A stretch of DNA of 37,288 bases from Thermoflexus hugenholtzii JAD2 (lineage in GTDB: Bacteria; Chloroflexota; UBA11872; UBA12225). The notes below the pieces were generated by a model. That model saw only the letters and a program-made list of their open reading frames with translations, had not been told where the DNA came from and made no database searches. The translations under genes and the position numbers were made by a program. The first letter of the stretch is position 1. Each line of letters starts with the position of its first letter. This document shows positions 11,991-20,091 of the stretch, in pieces. Location: positions 1-37,288 of the forward strand of contig CAMBEO010000019.1 in NCBI GenBank assembly GCA_945865725.1. Reading direction: 5' to 3'.

Positions 11991-14699
11991 CTAGCCGTCG
12001 CTCACGCGTTCGAGGATGGTGACCGACTCCACGTGGTAGGTCTGCGGGAAGAGGTCGATCACCCCGGTCCGGACGACCCGGTAGCCGTGGGCGGCGAGGC
12101 GGCGGACGTCGCGTGCCAAGGTCGCCGGTTCGCACGAGACGTAGGCGATGCGCACGGGGGCGAGGAGGCCGATCGCCTCGATCACCGCTTCTTCGACGCC
12201 CTTTCGCGGCGGGTCGAGGATGAGCAGGCGGTCGACGACCGCCTCGCCGCGAGCCAGTCGGGGCAACGCGTCCTCGACCGACTCGTGCAGGACGTTGATG
12301 TTCGTCCGGCCGAGGGTGGTGACATTGTGGTAGGCGCCGGTCGCCGCCGCGTCGTCGCTCTCGATCGCGACGACGGCACCCACATGGGGGGCCAGGCTCA
12401 CGGAGAAGAGGCCGACACCTGCGTACGCGTCGATGACCTGGCTGCTGGCCGTCGGGGCAAGCCACTCGCGCACGCGGTCGATGAGCAGGGTCGCCGCCGG
12501 GACGTTCACCTGGAAGAAGGCGCCTGCCGGCACGGCGAGGAGGTCTTCTCCCACCTCGTACGCGAGCGCCGGCGCTCCCCACAGGAGGGTGCCGTGGTGG
12601 CCGCGATTACGTGCCACGAGGACCCCGGCGAGGTCCGGGACGGCGACCGGCGCGGCCTGAACGAACGGCCGGAGGTCGGCGCGCGCGACCGGTGCCCGGC
12701 AAACGAACGTGACCTGGATGCCGTGGGCGACGCCCTGTTCGTCCCGGACGGGGCCGGGAGGGGTCGTGCGACCGCGTACGGGTTTCGGCGCGAGTTCGCG
12801 CAACCGGGAAACGACGCTTGACATGCCCGCGACCGGGGGGGCGTACCGGATGACGATGCCTTCCAGCCGCTGCCAGGTCAGCAGGGGCACGGCATCCCAC
12901 GGCAAGGCGGCGATCGCACGGTTGATGTCCGGCACGGCGATCGGGCAGGCCTCGATGGCGTGCAGGTTTGCGCCGTGACCGGCCGTTGCCGGGTCGTCGC
13001 CGGCATAGGGGCCGAACGGGACGGCGGCCGCCTGGAAGTTCAGCGTGCGCGCACCACGGGGACCGGTTCCGGGCACGAGCTGAATGGTGGTCCGGTAGTT
13101 GCGCGGGTTCGGTGACGGCACTGGGGGGGCGATGGACGGGTCCACGACGCCCCCAAGGCGCGTCAGCTGGTCGCGCAGGACCTGCGACTTGATCGCCAGT
13201 TGTGCGGCGTCGCTCGCGTGCTGCCAGTGGCATCCCCCGCAGCGCCCAAAGTGCTCGCACGCGGGCGAGGTGCGGTCGGGCGAGTCGCCAGTGATCCCGG
13301 TCGCGATGCCACGGATCCATGCCGGGCGCCGACCGGTGATGCGGACCGTCGCGACCTCGCCCGGCAAGGCGCCCGCGACAAAGGTGACGATCCCCTCGTG
13401 GCGGCCGACGGCCTCGCCGCCATGGCTGGCACCGGTCAGGGTCACCTCGAACTCGGGCAGGCCGGACACGTCGAATGCGGGTGCGCGTCGCGTCTCGACC
13501 GGCAGGTCGTGGACGCCGCCGTCATCGGGAACATCGGACGAAGCGTCATCGCGCCCCGCGCCCGCGCGTCGGGGACCCGTGGCCGCCGCCGTCGACCCGC
13601 CTGGCGTGTCGGTCGACGGACGGGACGGCGGGGACACCAGCCGTGGGCCGACCGGTCGGATGCGGTCGGCCTCGAGGTCGTCGTGAGACACGGGCGCCTG
13701 CTCGTCTCCGGGCAGGGGGTTACGAGCCTCCCACCGGCCGAAGATCGGATCGCGAGAGGCTGCGGACGGGGTTGGCGGGGGTGGCGCCGGGCGGGGTGCG
13801 CCCCAGGGACGCGCTACCGGGCGGCCAAAGGGACGCCTGGACGGCACCCGGGGCGGCGATGCGCCATCGTCATCGCGCCTGTCTGGGGTCGCTCGCGGCG
13901 GGCGGGAATCGGGCGCCGATGACCGGCGATCACGATCGCCAGGCTCGCCACGATCCGGCCCGCCGCGTTCCGGGGCGATGGCACGCGATCGCGAGGCCGG
14001 TCGTGCACCCCTGATCACTCGGATGCCGGGCGTCGTGGCCGGCGCGAGGCGCCTCCGCAGGGGCGCCGGACGGTCGACGCCGTAGTCGCGGTCACGAGGC
14101 GCGCTTGGGTCGCCCTCACGTCCCGCGTCCTCGCCGTCGCGGGGCGCGCCGGAGCGACGACGGAACCCCTCGGGCGGGATCGGGCGGCCGTCCGGACCGA
14201 CTGGCCACGGCGGTTTCTGGGGTGCCACGCGAGCCGCGCCCCGCGTGCCGGGACGCGCGGGACCACCCTCGGAACGTGACGACGTGGCGCCCTGAGCTCG
14301 AGGCGACCCGACCCTGAAGGGAGTGGTCGCGGACCGGGCAGCGACGCCCTCAGGCCTCCTGGTACCGGCCGCACCCGCCGTCCCTTCCGCACTGGCGCGC
14401 GGGGAAAGGCTTGTGAATCTCCTGGCGCCACCATCCCCGGCCGCTCGCTTGCCAGCGCGGGAGAGGGGGCTGGAGGGTGAGGGACGCCCCGCGGGGTTGC
14501 CCGATGCCGGACGTGTTCGCGAGGGTCCGCCGTCACGTCCGCCGTCACGTCCGCCATCGCGTCCGCCATCGCGTCCGCCATCGCGTCCGCCGTCACGCCT
14601 TCCGTCACGCCCGCCGTCGCGCTTTCCGCCTTGGCCTGCGCCGCCTGGACGCGGTCGTCCGGATGCGGCTCCTGATGCGCGTGTTCGCCGGTCAGCCAT
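11991..14699 (-). CDS. RlmD/TrmA-family RNA m5U methyltransferase with a ~410-residue disordered N-terminus
   Basis: SAM-dependent uracil-C5 RNA methyltransferase of the RlmD/RlmCD type. The catalytic part (residues ~414-902) has a TRAM domain (TLTGASHGGEAVGRH), the 4Fe-4S cysteines of CEHFGRCGGCHW (~481, 487, 490) plus the Cys of EACPI (~584), the SAM site VIDAYAGVGLFS, DPPRKG (~828) and the nucleophile in SCEPATLARD (~854). The first ~410 residues are Arg/Gly/Asp/Pro-rich and predicted disordered, with a GGRD tandem repeat at 23-58; known homologues lack this. Start ATG 14699 is chosen because GGAG lies 8 nt before it and it overlaps the gatB stop by 8 nt; an ATG at 14723 would overlap more and has no ribosome site. 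Target uracil unknown (U1939 or U747 of 23S by homology). Confidence 0.9.
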   Translation of the reverse strand: MADRRTRASGAASGRPRPGGAGQGGKRDGGRDGRRDGGRDGGRDGGRDGGRDGGRDGGPSRTRPASGNPAGRPSPSSPLSRAGKRAAGDGGARRFTSLSPRASAEGTAGAAGTRRPEGVAARSATTPFRVGSPRAQGATSSRSEGGPARPGTRGAARVAPQKPPWPVGPDGRPIPPEGFRRRSGAPRDGEDAGREGDPSAPRDRDYGVDRPAPLRRRLAPATTPGIRVIRGARPASRSRAIAPERGGPDRGEPGDRDRRSSAPDSRPPRATPDRRDDDGASPPRVPSRRPFGRPVARPWGAPRPAPPPPTPSAASRDPIFGRWEARNPLPGDEQAPVSHDDLEADRIRPVGPRLVSPPSRPSTDTPGGSTAAATGPRRAGAGRDDASSDVPDDGGVHDLPVETRRAPAFDVSGLPEFEVTLTGASHGGEAVGRHEGIVTFVAGALPGEVATVRITGRRPAWIRGIATGITGDSPDRTSPACEHFGRCGGCHWQHASDAAQLAIKSQVLRDQLTRLGGVVDPSIAPPVPSPNPRNYRTTIQLVPGTGPRGARTLNFQAAAVPFGPYAGDDPATAGHGANLHAIEACPIAVPDINRAIAALPWDAVPLLTWQRLEGIVIRYAPPVAGMSSVVSRLRELAPKPVRGRTTPPGPVRDEQGVAHGIQVTFVCRAPVARADLRPFVQAAPVAVPDLAGVLVARNRGHHGTLLWGAPALAYEVGEDLLAVPAGAFFQVNVPAATLLIDRVREWLAPTASSQVIDAYAGVGLFSVSLAPHVGAVVAIESDDAAATGAYHNVTTLGRTNINVLHESVEDALPRLARGEAVVDRLLILDPPRKGVEEAVIEAIGLLAPVRIAYVSCEPATLARDVRRLAAHGYRVVRTGVIDLFPQTYHVESVTILERVSDG
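14428..14482. repeat. Family-1-like repeat inside rlmD
   Basis: The stretch contains AGCGCGGGAGAGGGGGCTGG and GGTGAGGGA, the right arm and flank typical of the family-1 hairpin; the left arm has diverged. It is read in frame and encodes the peptide GRPSPSSPLSRAGKRAAG in the disordered N-terminus. Confidence 0.5.
14526..14621. repeat. 12-bp tandem repeat, 8 units, in rlmD
   Basis: Units of the type TCCGCCGTCACG / TCCGCCATCGCG follow each other without gaps; on the coding strand each unit encodes Arg-Asp-Gly-Gly. The unit length is a multiple of three, so copy-number change would alter the protein length without a frameshift. Confidence 0.85.
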
Positions 14700-16170
14700 C
14701 GAGGGCACTCCGTAGTAGGTCATTGACGAGCCCGGGATTCCCCTTGCCCCGAGTTGCCTTCATGATGGCACCAACGAGGAAGCCGAGAGCCGTTGCCTTC
14801 CCGTTCCGGTAGTCGGCGACGGCCCGGGGGTTGGCCGCGATCGCCGCGGCGACCTCGGCCGCGAGCGCGGTGGCGTCGGAGACCTGGCCGAGGCCCCGCG
14901 CCTGCACGATCGACGCGGGCATCGCCCCGGTCGCGACCGCCTCCTCGAGGACTTCCGGTGCCGTGCGCACGCTGATCGTGCCGTCGTCGACCAGGCGGAC
15001 GAGTTCCGCGAGGTGCGCGGGACCGATCCCCAAGGACTCGATTTCCCCGCCGGTCGCGCCGAGGAGCCGGATCACGTCGCGCACGACCCAGTTGGCCGCC
15101 GCGCGCGGGTTGCCCGAAAGGCGGGCGACCTCCTCGAACCACGTGGCAAGCGAGCGCGACTGGGTGAGCGTCTCGGCGGCGTCGGCGCCCAAGCCGTACT
15201 CGGACTCGAAGCGCTGGCGCTTGGCGGCCGGCAACTCGGGAAGGCGCGCCCGGATGCGATCGACCTCGGCCGGTGGGGTCAGGACGGGCGGGAGGTCGGG
15301 TTCCGGGAAGTACCGGTAGTCATTCGCCTCCTCCTTGCTCCGTTGGCTGACGGTGATGCCGCGGTCGTCGACCCACCCGCGGGTCTCCTGGACGATGCGC
15401 CCGCCGGCATCGAGGACCTCGGCTTGCCGTGCGATCTCAAACTCGAGGGCGCGCACGACCGACCGGAACGAGTTCATGTTCTTGACCTCGACCTTGCGGC
15501 CGAGCGCCTGCGTGCCGGGACGGCGCAGGGAGACGTTGGCGTCGCACCGGAAGGCGCCCTCCTCCATGTTGGCGGTGGAGACGCCGAGGTAGCGGAGGAC
15601 CTGGCGCAGGGCGCGCAGGTACGCGCCGGCCTCGTCGGCCGTGCTGAGGTCGGGGTCGCCGACGATCTCCATCAAGGGCACGCCCGACCGGTTCGCGTCC
15701 ATGAGCGAGTAGGCCAGACCCGTGGCGTCGCGCACGTGCTTGAGGGTGGCGGTGTCCTCCTCGAGATGGACGCGGGTGATGCCGGCACGGCGCGTGCGAC
15801 TGGGGTCGGCCGGGTCCGGGAACTCCAGTGATCCGGCCTCGGAGAAGGGCAGGTCAAACTGGCTGATCTGGTAGCCCTTCATGAGGTCCGGGTAGTTGTA
15901 GTTCTTGCGGTCGAACTTGCTGTACTCGGGGATGCGGCACCCCAGGGCGAGGGCGGTGAGGATGGTGGCCTCGATGGCGGCGCGGTTCATGACCGGCAGG
16001 ACGCCCGGCATGCCGAGGCAGATGGGGCATACCAAGGTGTTGGGCAGCGCGCCGGCGTAGCGGGAGGAGCAGGCACAGAACATCTTGCTCTCGGTGAGCA
16101 GCTGGGCATGGACCTCCAGGCCGATGACGGCCTCCCACCCGGTCGCGGTCGCGGTCGCGGTGGCGGTCAT
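14692..16170 (-). CDS. gatB: Asp/Glu-tRNA amidotransferase subunit B
   Basis: GatB binds the tRNA and phosphorylates the misacylated Glu or Asp before amidation with ammonia from GatA. 492 residues; motifs are VIGLEVHAQL, the zinc site CxC...CxxC (Cys 32, 34, 48, 51), FDRKNYNYPDLMKGYQISQ, HLEEDTATLKH and DANRSGVPLMEIV. The C-terminal helical and YqeY-like tail domain ends with FLVGAIMKATRGKGNP, so the protein is complete. The first ten codons are a Thr-Ala repeat (MTATATATAT) from a 6-bp microrepeat. The start ATG overlaps the aminotransferase stop as ATGA (4 nt), and the 3' end overlaps rlmD by 8 nt, so the three genes are probably co-transcribed and coupled. Confidence 0.97.
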   Translation of the reverse strand: MTATATATATGWEAVIGLEVHAQLLTESKMFCACSSRYAGALPNTLVCPICLGMPGVLPVMNRAAIEATILTALALGCRIPEYSKFDRKNYNYPDLMKGYQISQFDLPFSEAGSLEFPDPADPSRTRRAGITRVHLEEDTATLKHVRDATGLAYSLMDANRSGVPLMEIVGDPDLSTADEAGAYLRALRQVLRYLGVSTANMEEGAFRCDANVSLRRPGTQALGRKVEVKNMNSFRSVVRALEFEIARQAEVLDAGGRIVQETRGWVDDRGITVSQRSKEEANDYRYFPEPDLPPVLTPPAEVDRIRARLPELPAAKRQRFESEYGLGADAAETLTQSRSLATWFEEVARLSGNPRAAANWVVRDVIRLLGATGGEIESLGIGPAHLAELVRLVDDGTISVRTAPEVLEEAVATGAMPASIVQARGLGQVSDATALAAEVAAAIAANPRAVADYRNGKATALGFLVGAIMKATRGKGNPGLVNDLLRSALDG

Positions 16171-17357
16171 GGGCAGACCCTTCCGAGGAACCGGCTAATC
16201 CGGTCGAGCGCCTCCTCGAGGTGATCGTAGCTGGTGGCGTAGCACATGCGGACGTGGCCCTCGCCACCGGCGCCGAAGACGGGTCCGGGGATCACCGCGA
16301 CGCGCTCCTCCATGAGGAGGCGTTCGGCGAACTCGTCGCTCGTCAGGCCGGTCCGGCGGATCGACGGGAAGGCGTAGAAGGCGCCGCGTGGGCGGGAGCA
16401 CTCGAGTCCGAGGTCGTTGAGGCACGCGACGATGAGGGACCGGCGCCGCGCGTACTCGGCAACCATGCGTTGCACGTCTGCCTCGCCGTGGTCGAGGGCC
16501 TCGATGGCGGCATGCTGGGCCATCGTCGGCGCGCTCAACATGCCGTACTGGTGGACCTTCATCATCGCCTCGATGACGTGCGCGGGCGCGCAGGCGTAGC
16601 CAAGTCGCCATCCGGTCATGGCGTAGGCCTTGGAAAAGCCGTTGAGGAGGATCGTGCGGTCGCGCGCCCCGGGCAACGCGGCGACGCAGGCGTGTATCCA
16701 TCCATCGTACGTAAGTCGCGCGTAAATCTCGTCGGAGATGAGCAGGAGGTCGTGGTCGACCGCGAGGCGGACGATGGCGGCGAGCTCGTCGCGCGGGACG
16801 GCCGCGCCGGTGGGATTGTTCGGGTAGCCAAGGACGATCGCCTTCGTCCGGGGCGTGATGGCGGCGGCGACCTGGCGGGCGGTGACCGAAAAGCCGTCGG
16901 CGGCGCTGGTCGCGACGGGGATCGGGACCCCGCCGGCGAGGGCGACGCATGGCGGGTAGCAGACGTAGGACGGCTCGGGCACGATCACCTCGTCGCCCGG
17001 GTCGATCGTCGCGCGGATCGCGAGGTCAAAGCCCTCCGACACGCCGGTGGTGACGAGGATTTCGGTCGCCGGGTCGTACGTCGCGCCGTACCGGGTGGCC
17101 GTCTCGTGGGCGATGCGGTCGCGCAGCTCCGCAAGCCCGCGATTCGACGTGTATCCCGTGCGCCCCTTGTCGAGGGACGCCTTCGCCGCCGCGATGACGG
17201 GCGCCGGGGTGACGAAGTCCGGCTCGCCGACGCCAAGGGAGATGACGCCCTGCATGGTCGCGGCGATGTCGAAGAAGCGGCGGATGCCGGACGGGGGGAT
17301 GGCCGCGACGGTTCGCGAGACGAAGTCCCGGGTGGTGCGGGCAGGGGTGGCGGTCAT
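16167..17357 (-). CDS. PLP-dependent aminotransferase class I/II
   Basis: Fold-type I aminotransferase of the aspartate-aminotransferase superfamily, 396 residues. It has SLGVGEPDF near the start, NNPTG (180-184), SDEIY (208-212), the PLP-binding Lys243 in NGFSKAYAMTGWRLGY and the C-terminal carboxylate-binding Arg in GHVRMCYA. Substrate cannot be told from sequence; relatives act on aspartate, aromatic amino acids or diaminopimelate precursors. It lies between gatA (5-nt spacing) and gatB (4-nt overlap) on the same strand. Because GatCAB needs glutamine or asparagine as nitrogen donor and Asp/Glu-tRNA as substrate, an Asp/Glu-related transaminase here is plausible, but that is inference. Full-length with all key residues. 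Confidence 0.92.
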   Translation of the reverse strand: MTATPARTTRDFVSRTVAAIPPSGIRRFFDIAATMQGVISLGVGEPDFVTPAPVIAAAKASLDKGRTGYTSNRGLAELRDRIAHETATRYGATYDPATEILVTTGVSEGFDLAIRATIDPGDEVIVPEPSYVCYPPCVALAGGVPIPVATSAADGFSVTARQVAAAITPRTKAIVLGYPNNPTGAAVPRDELAAIVRLAVDHDLLLISDEIYARLTYDGWIHACVAALPGARDRTILLNGFSKAYAMTGWRLGYACAPAHVIEAMMKVHQYGMLSAPTMAQHAAIEALDHGEADVQRMVAEYARRRSLIVACLNDLGLECSRPRGAFYAFPSIRRTGLTSDEFAERLLMEERVAVIPGPVFGAGGEGHVRMCYATSYDHLEEALDRISRFLGRVCP

Positions 17358-17361
17358 CTGG

Positions 17362-18885
17362 TCAGGACTCCCCCGCCGGCGTCGCCGCGGTCGCGAGTGG
17401 CGGTCGCCGGCGGGGCCAGTCCGTCGCGTCCTCGTATGCCCACGCGGCGCGGAAGAGCGTCGCCTCGTCGAAGGCGCGACCGATCAACTGCAGGCCGACG
17501 GGCAAGCCCTGGCCGTCGAACCCGCACGGCACCGAGATCCCGGGAAGGCCGGCGACGTTGACCGGGATCGTGCAGACGTCCGACAGGTACATCGCGAGGG
17601 GGTCGTCGATGCGGGCGCCGATGGGGAAGGCGACCGTGGGCGAGACGGGCGACGCGATGACGTCCACGTCGCGGAAGGCGGCGTCGAAATCGGCCTTGAT
17701 GAGGGTGCGGACCTGCTGGGCCTTGCGGTAGTAGGCGTCGTAATAGCCGGACGAGAGGGCGTACGTGCCGAGCATGATGCGGCGCTTGGGCTCGGCACCG
17801 AACCCTCGTGCGCGAGTGAGGTCCATCGCGCGGTTCACGTCGGCCTCCTCGACGGCGGCGAGGCCGTAGCGGGTGCCGTTGTAGCGCGACAGGTTCGAGC
17901 TGGCCTCGGCGGGGGCGATGATGTAGTAGGTGGCCAGGCCGTGTGCCGAGTAGGGCAGGCGCACCGGCACGATCTCCGCGCCGAGGCGGGCTAGGTCGTC
18001 GATCGCCGCGCGGACCAGGCGTTCCACGTCCGGCTCCATGCCCGCCACGAAGTACTCGGCGGGCACGCCGACGCGCAGTCCCCGGATCCCGTCACGGATC
18101 GTCGCGACGTAGTCCGGAACGCCGGTCGTGGCGGTCGTCGCGTCAAGCGGGTCGTGCCCGGCAATCGCCCGCAATAGCATCGCCGACCCCTCGACGCCGA
18201 CCGAGAAGGGACCGACCTGGTCGAGCGACGACGCGAAGGCGACGACGCCATAGCGGGAGACGCGGCCATAGGTCGGCTTGAGGCCGGTGACGGAGCACAG
18301 GGCGGCGGGTTGCCGGATCGACCCGCCCGTGTCGGTGCCGAGGGAGAGGATGGCCTCACCGGCCGCGACCGCGGTTGCGGACCCGCCGGACGAGCCGCCC
18401 GGGACGCGCGCGGTGTCCCACGGGTTTCGCGTGAGGTGGTAGCCCGAGTTCTCGGTACTGCTCCCCATCGCGAACTCGTCCATGTTGGCCTTGCCGACAA
18501 ACGTGGCCCCGGCCTTGCGGAGGCGGGCGACGACGGTGGCGTCGTAGGGCGGGACGAAGCCCTCGAGGATGCGGCTCCCGGCGGTCGTCTGCACGCCGGC
18601 GGTGCAGAAGAGGTCCTTGAGGGCGATTGGGATGCCGGTGAGTTCCGGGGTACTGGCCGGGTCGCCGGCGCCCAAGGCGGCATCGGCGGCGGCGGCCTGC
18701 GCGAGGGCCTGGTCGGCGGTGATCGTGATGAACGAGCGGATGGCAGGCTCGACCTGCGCGATGCGGTCGAGGGCGGCCTGCGTGAGCTCGGTTGCGGAGA
18801 TGGCGCGCCGGACGAGCAAGGTGCGCGCCTCCGGGGCCGTCAAGGTTGTCAGGTCGTGCGGAATCACCACCGGGCTGCTCTCCAT
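17362..18885 (-). CDS. gatA: Asp/Glu-tRNA amidotransferase subunit A
   Basis: Glutaminase subunit: an amidase-signature enzyme that releases ammonia and passes it to GatB. With ATG 18885 it has 507 residues. The Ser-cisSer-Lys triad is present: Lys90 (IALKDLF), Ser165 (PGGSSGGSA) and Ser189 (GTDTGGSIR), plus [11 protein letters not shown] and SGYYDAYY. The spacing agrees with the known Lys79-Ser154-Ser178 triad of the Staphylococcus enzyme shifted by 11. No Shine-Dalgarno is evident before ATG 18885; an in-frame GTG at 18939, 14 nt after the gatC stop, would add 18 residues of poorly conserved type and is the alternative. It lies between gatC and the aminotransferase. Confidence 0.96.
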   Translation of the reverse strand: MESSPVVIPHDLTTLTAPEARTLLVRRAISATELTQAALDRIAQVEPAIRSFITITADQALAQAAAADAALGAGDPASTPELTGIPIALKDLFCTAGVQTTAGSRILEGFVPPYDATVVARLRKAGATFVGKANMDEFAMGSSTENSGYHLTRNPWDTARVPGGSSGGSATAVAAGEAILSLGTDTGGSIRQPAALCSVTGLKPTYGRVSRYGVVAFASSLDQVGPFSVGVEGSAMLLRAIAGHDPLDATTATTGVPDYVATIRDGIRGLRVGVPAEYFVAGMEPDVERLVRAAIDDLARLGAEIVPVRLPYSAHGLATYYIIAPAEASSNLSRYNGTRYGLAAVEEADVNRAMDLTRARGFGAEPKRRIMLGTYALSSGYYDAYYRKAQQVRTLIKADFDAAFRDVDVIASPVSPTVAFPIGARIDDPLAMYLSDVCTIPVNVAGLPGISVPCGFDGQGLPVGLQLIGRAFDEATLFRAAWAYEDATDWPRRRPPLATAATPAGES

Positions 18886-18953
18886 GGTTGGGTGTCGTCG
18901 TCGGGAGTCCGGCGCGCGGTCTTCGCACGCGCCCGTCACGTCGCGGGTGCGGG

Positions 18954-19244
18954 TCAGGCGTCGAGGACGGCCTGCACGCGGAAGTAGCCATCCTCTTGGC
19001 GAGGGGCATTCGCGAGCACGTCGACCCGCGAGGCGGAGGGGCGCGCGATGTCGTCGCGCATCACGTTCCGGAGGTCCTGGACCTGCGCGGTCGGCGAGAC
19101 GCCGCTGGTGTCGAGTGCTTGCAGGGCGCGGAAATGCTCGAGGACGCCTGACAGCTGCTCGGCGAAGCGCGCGCGCTCCTCCGGCGAGATTCCGAGCCGC
19201 GCGAGGGCGGCGACGTGATCGACGTCTTCAGGGGTCAAGTTCAT
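18954..19244 (-). CDS. gatC: Asp/Glu-tRNA amidotransferase subunit C
   Basis: Small subunit that wraps around and stabilises the GatA-GatB complex. 96 residues, the normal size. It begins [17 protein letters not shown], the conserved N-terminal helix of the family, continues with [12 protein letters not shown] and ends with the C-terminal strand [15 protein letters not shown] 19244 is chosen on this alignment; the frame stays open upstream but the added residues are not GatC-like. The ribosome site is weak. First gene of the minus-strand gatC-gatA-aminotransferase-gatB-rlmD block. Confidence 0.95.
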   Translation of the reverse strand: MNLTPEDVDHVAALARLGISPEERARFAEQLSGVLEHFRALQALDTSGVSPTAQVQDLRNVMRDDIARPSASRVDVLANAPRQEDGYFRVQAVLDA

Positions 19245-19589
19245 GGGCAACACCGTCACGGCGGGATCGCAGGCCCCACGCGAACGGGACCGCCTCGTGG
19301 ACAAGGGCAGGGTGCCGGTCGCCAACGGGCGCGCGTGTCACGGCGCGCGGGAGGCGGGCCTGACGAACGGGCGCACGGTTCCCGACGGGCCGGTACCGCC
19401 AATGGCTAGAGGGTACCGGCACGAGGGCGGTATTCGCGCGCCCTCAGGTGACACTCCGGATGCGTCCGGGGCGCCCCCTCCCTCGTTATCCGCGTACGCG
19501 GTCCCGGGCAGCTCCGGCGGGAGTGGGAAGCACTACCCCCCAACCCCCAGCGCTTGCGCTAATGCTTCACGGCCGGGAAGGGGAGCAGG
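19245..19589. other. 345-bp spacer upstream of gatC
   Basis: No gene is seen. It should hold the promoter of the gatC block; TACCCT on the minus strand about 160 nt before gatC is one weak -10 candidate. From about 19475 to 19590 it has C-rich and G-rich tracts (CCCCCTCCCTCG ... GGCGGGAGTGGGAAG; GGCCGGGAAGGGGAG) like the flanks of the family-1 repeats, followed by the end of the pentapeptide gene. Confidence 0.4.
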
Positions 19590-20009
19590 TCAGCCGGCGC
19601 GTTGGCGCTTCCGCAGGGCGCGCGCGCCCTTGGCGCCCTTGGCCCCTTTCAGGCGGGCACGGAGCAGGTTTGCGCCCTCGAGGTTCGCGTCCTTGAGGTT
19701 TGCACCTCGCAGGTCCGCGCCGGAGAGGTTGGCACCGCGCAGGTCCGCCCCCTTGAGGCCGGTCCTGGCGAGCCGCGCGCCGGAAAGGTTGGCGGTACGC
19801 AGGTCGCTGCCCCGGGCGCTGGCGCGGGCCATGCGCGCATCGACGAGGTACGCGCCGAAGAGGCAGGCCCGATCAAGGCGCGCCCCCACGAGGCGTGCCC
19901 GGTAGAGGTTGGCACCGAACAGCGTCGCGCCAGTCAGCCGGGCGCCAGTGAGGTTGCGCCCCGCGAGGTCGATCCAGCGCAAGTCCCGGCCCGAAAGGTT
20001 CTTGGACAT
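19590..20009 (-). CDS. Pentapeptide-repeat protein
   Basis: 139 residues, almost wholly made of A(D/N/R)LXX pentapeptide repeats from about residue 5 to 125 (for example GADLRGANLSGADLRGANLK), which fold into a right-handed quadrilateral beta-helix. A Lys/Arg-rich tail ends the protein (KGAKGAKGARALRKRQ). No signal peptide or membrane segment. Some pentapeptide proteins (MfpA, Qnr) mimic DNA and bind gyrase, but those are acidic dimers; this one is strongly basic, so that role is not supported. ATG 20009 is chosen because the repeats start right after it; the open frame extends upstream with unrelated residues. It lies 82 nt after pcrA on the same strand but has its own possible promoter. Function unknown. 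Confidence 0.8.
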   Translation of the reverse strand: MSKNLSGRDLRWIDLAGRNLTGARLTGATLFGANLYRARLVGARLDRACLFGAYLVDARMARASARGSDLRTANLSGARLARTGLKGADLRGANLSGADLRGANLKDANLEGANLLRARLKGAKGAKGARALRKRQRAG

Positions 20010-20015
20010 GGCACG

Positions 20016-20021
20016 AGCATA
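20016..20021 (-). promoter_or_regulatory. Possible -10 box of the pentapeptide gene, leaderless
   Basis: TATGCT lies 6 nt before ATG 20009 with no Shine-Dalgarno, so transcription would start at or next to the A of the ATG. No -35 match is evident. Confidence 0.35.
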
Positions 20022-20091
20022 GCCGCCGCACGCGCGCCCTGCATCTCGGCGAGGGCCGGCGCAATGCCGGTGGAGGGGGTCGGGACGGCGG

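Noticed and set aside
16141-16170. Thr-Ala microrepeat at the start of gatB
   Set aside because: Short 6-bp slippage repeat at a variable N-terminus; of no clear importance.
16221-17561. 446-codon plus-strand open frame opposite the aminotransferase
   Set aside because: Shadow of a well-supported PLP enzyme; no recognisable fold or ribosome site.
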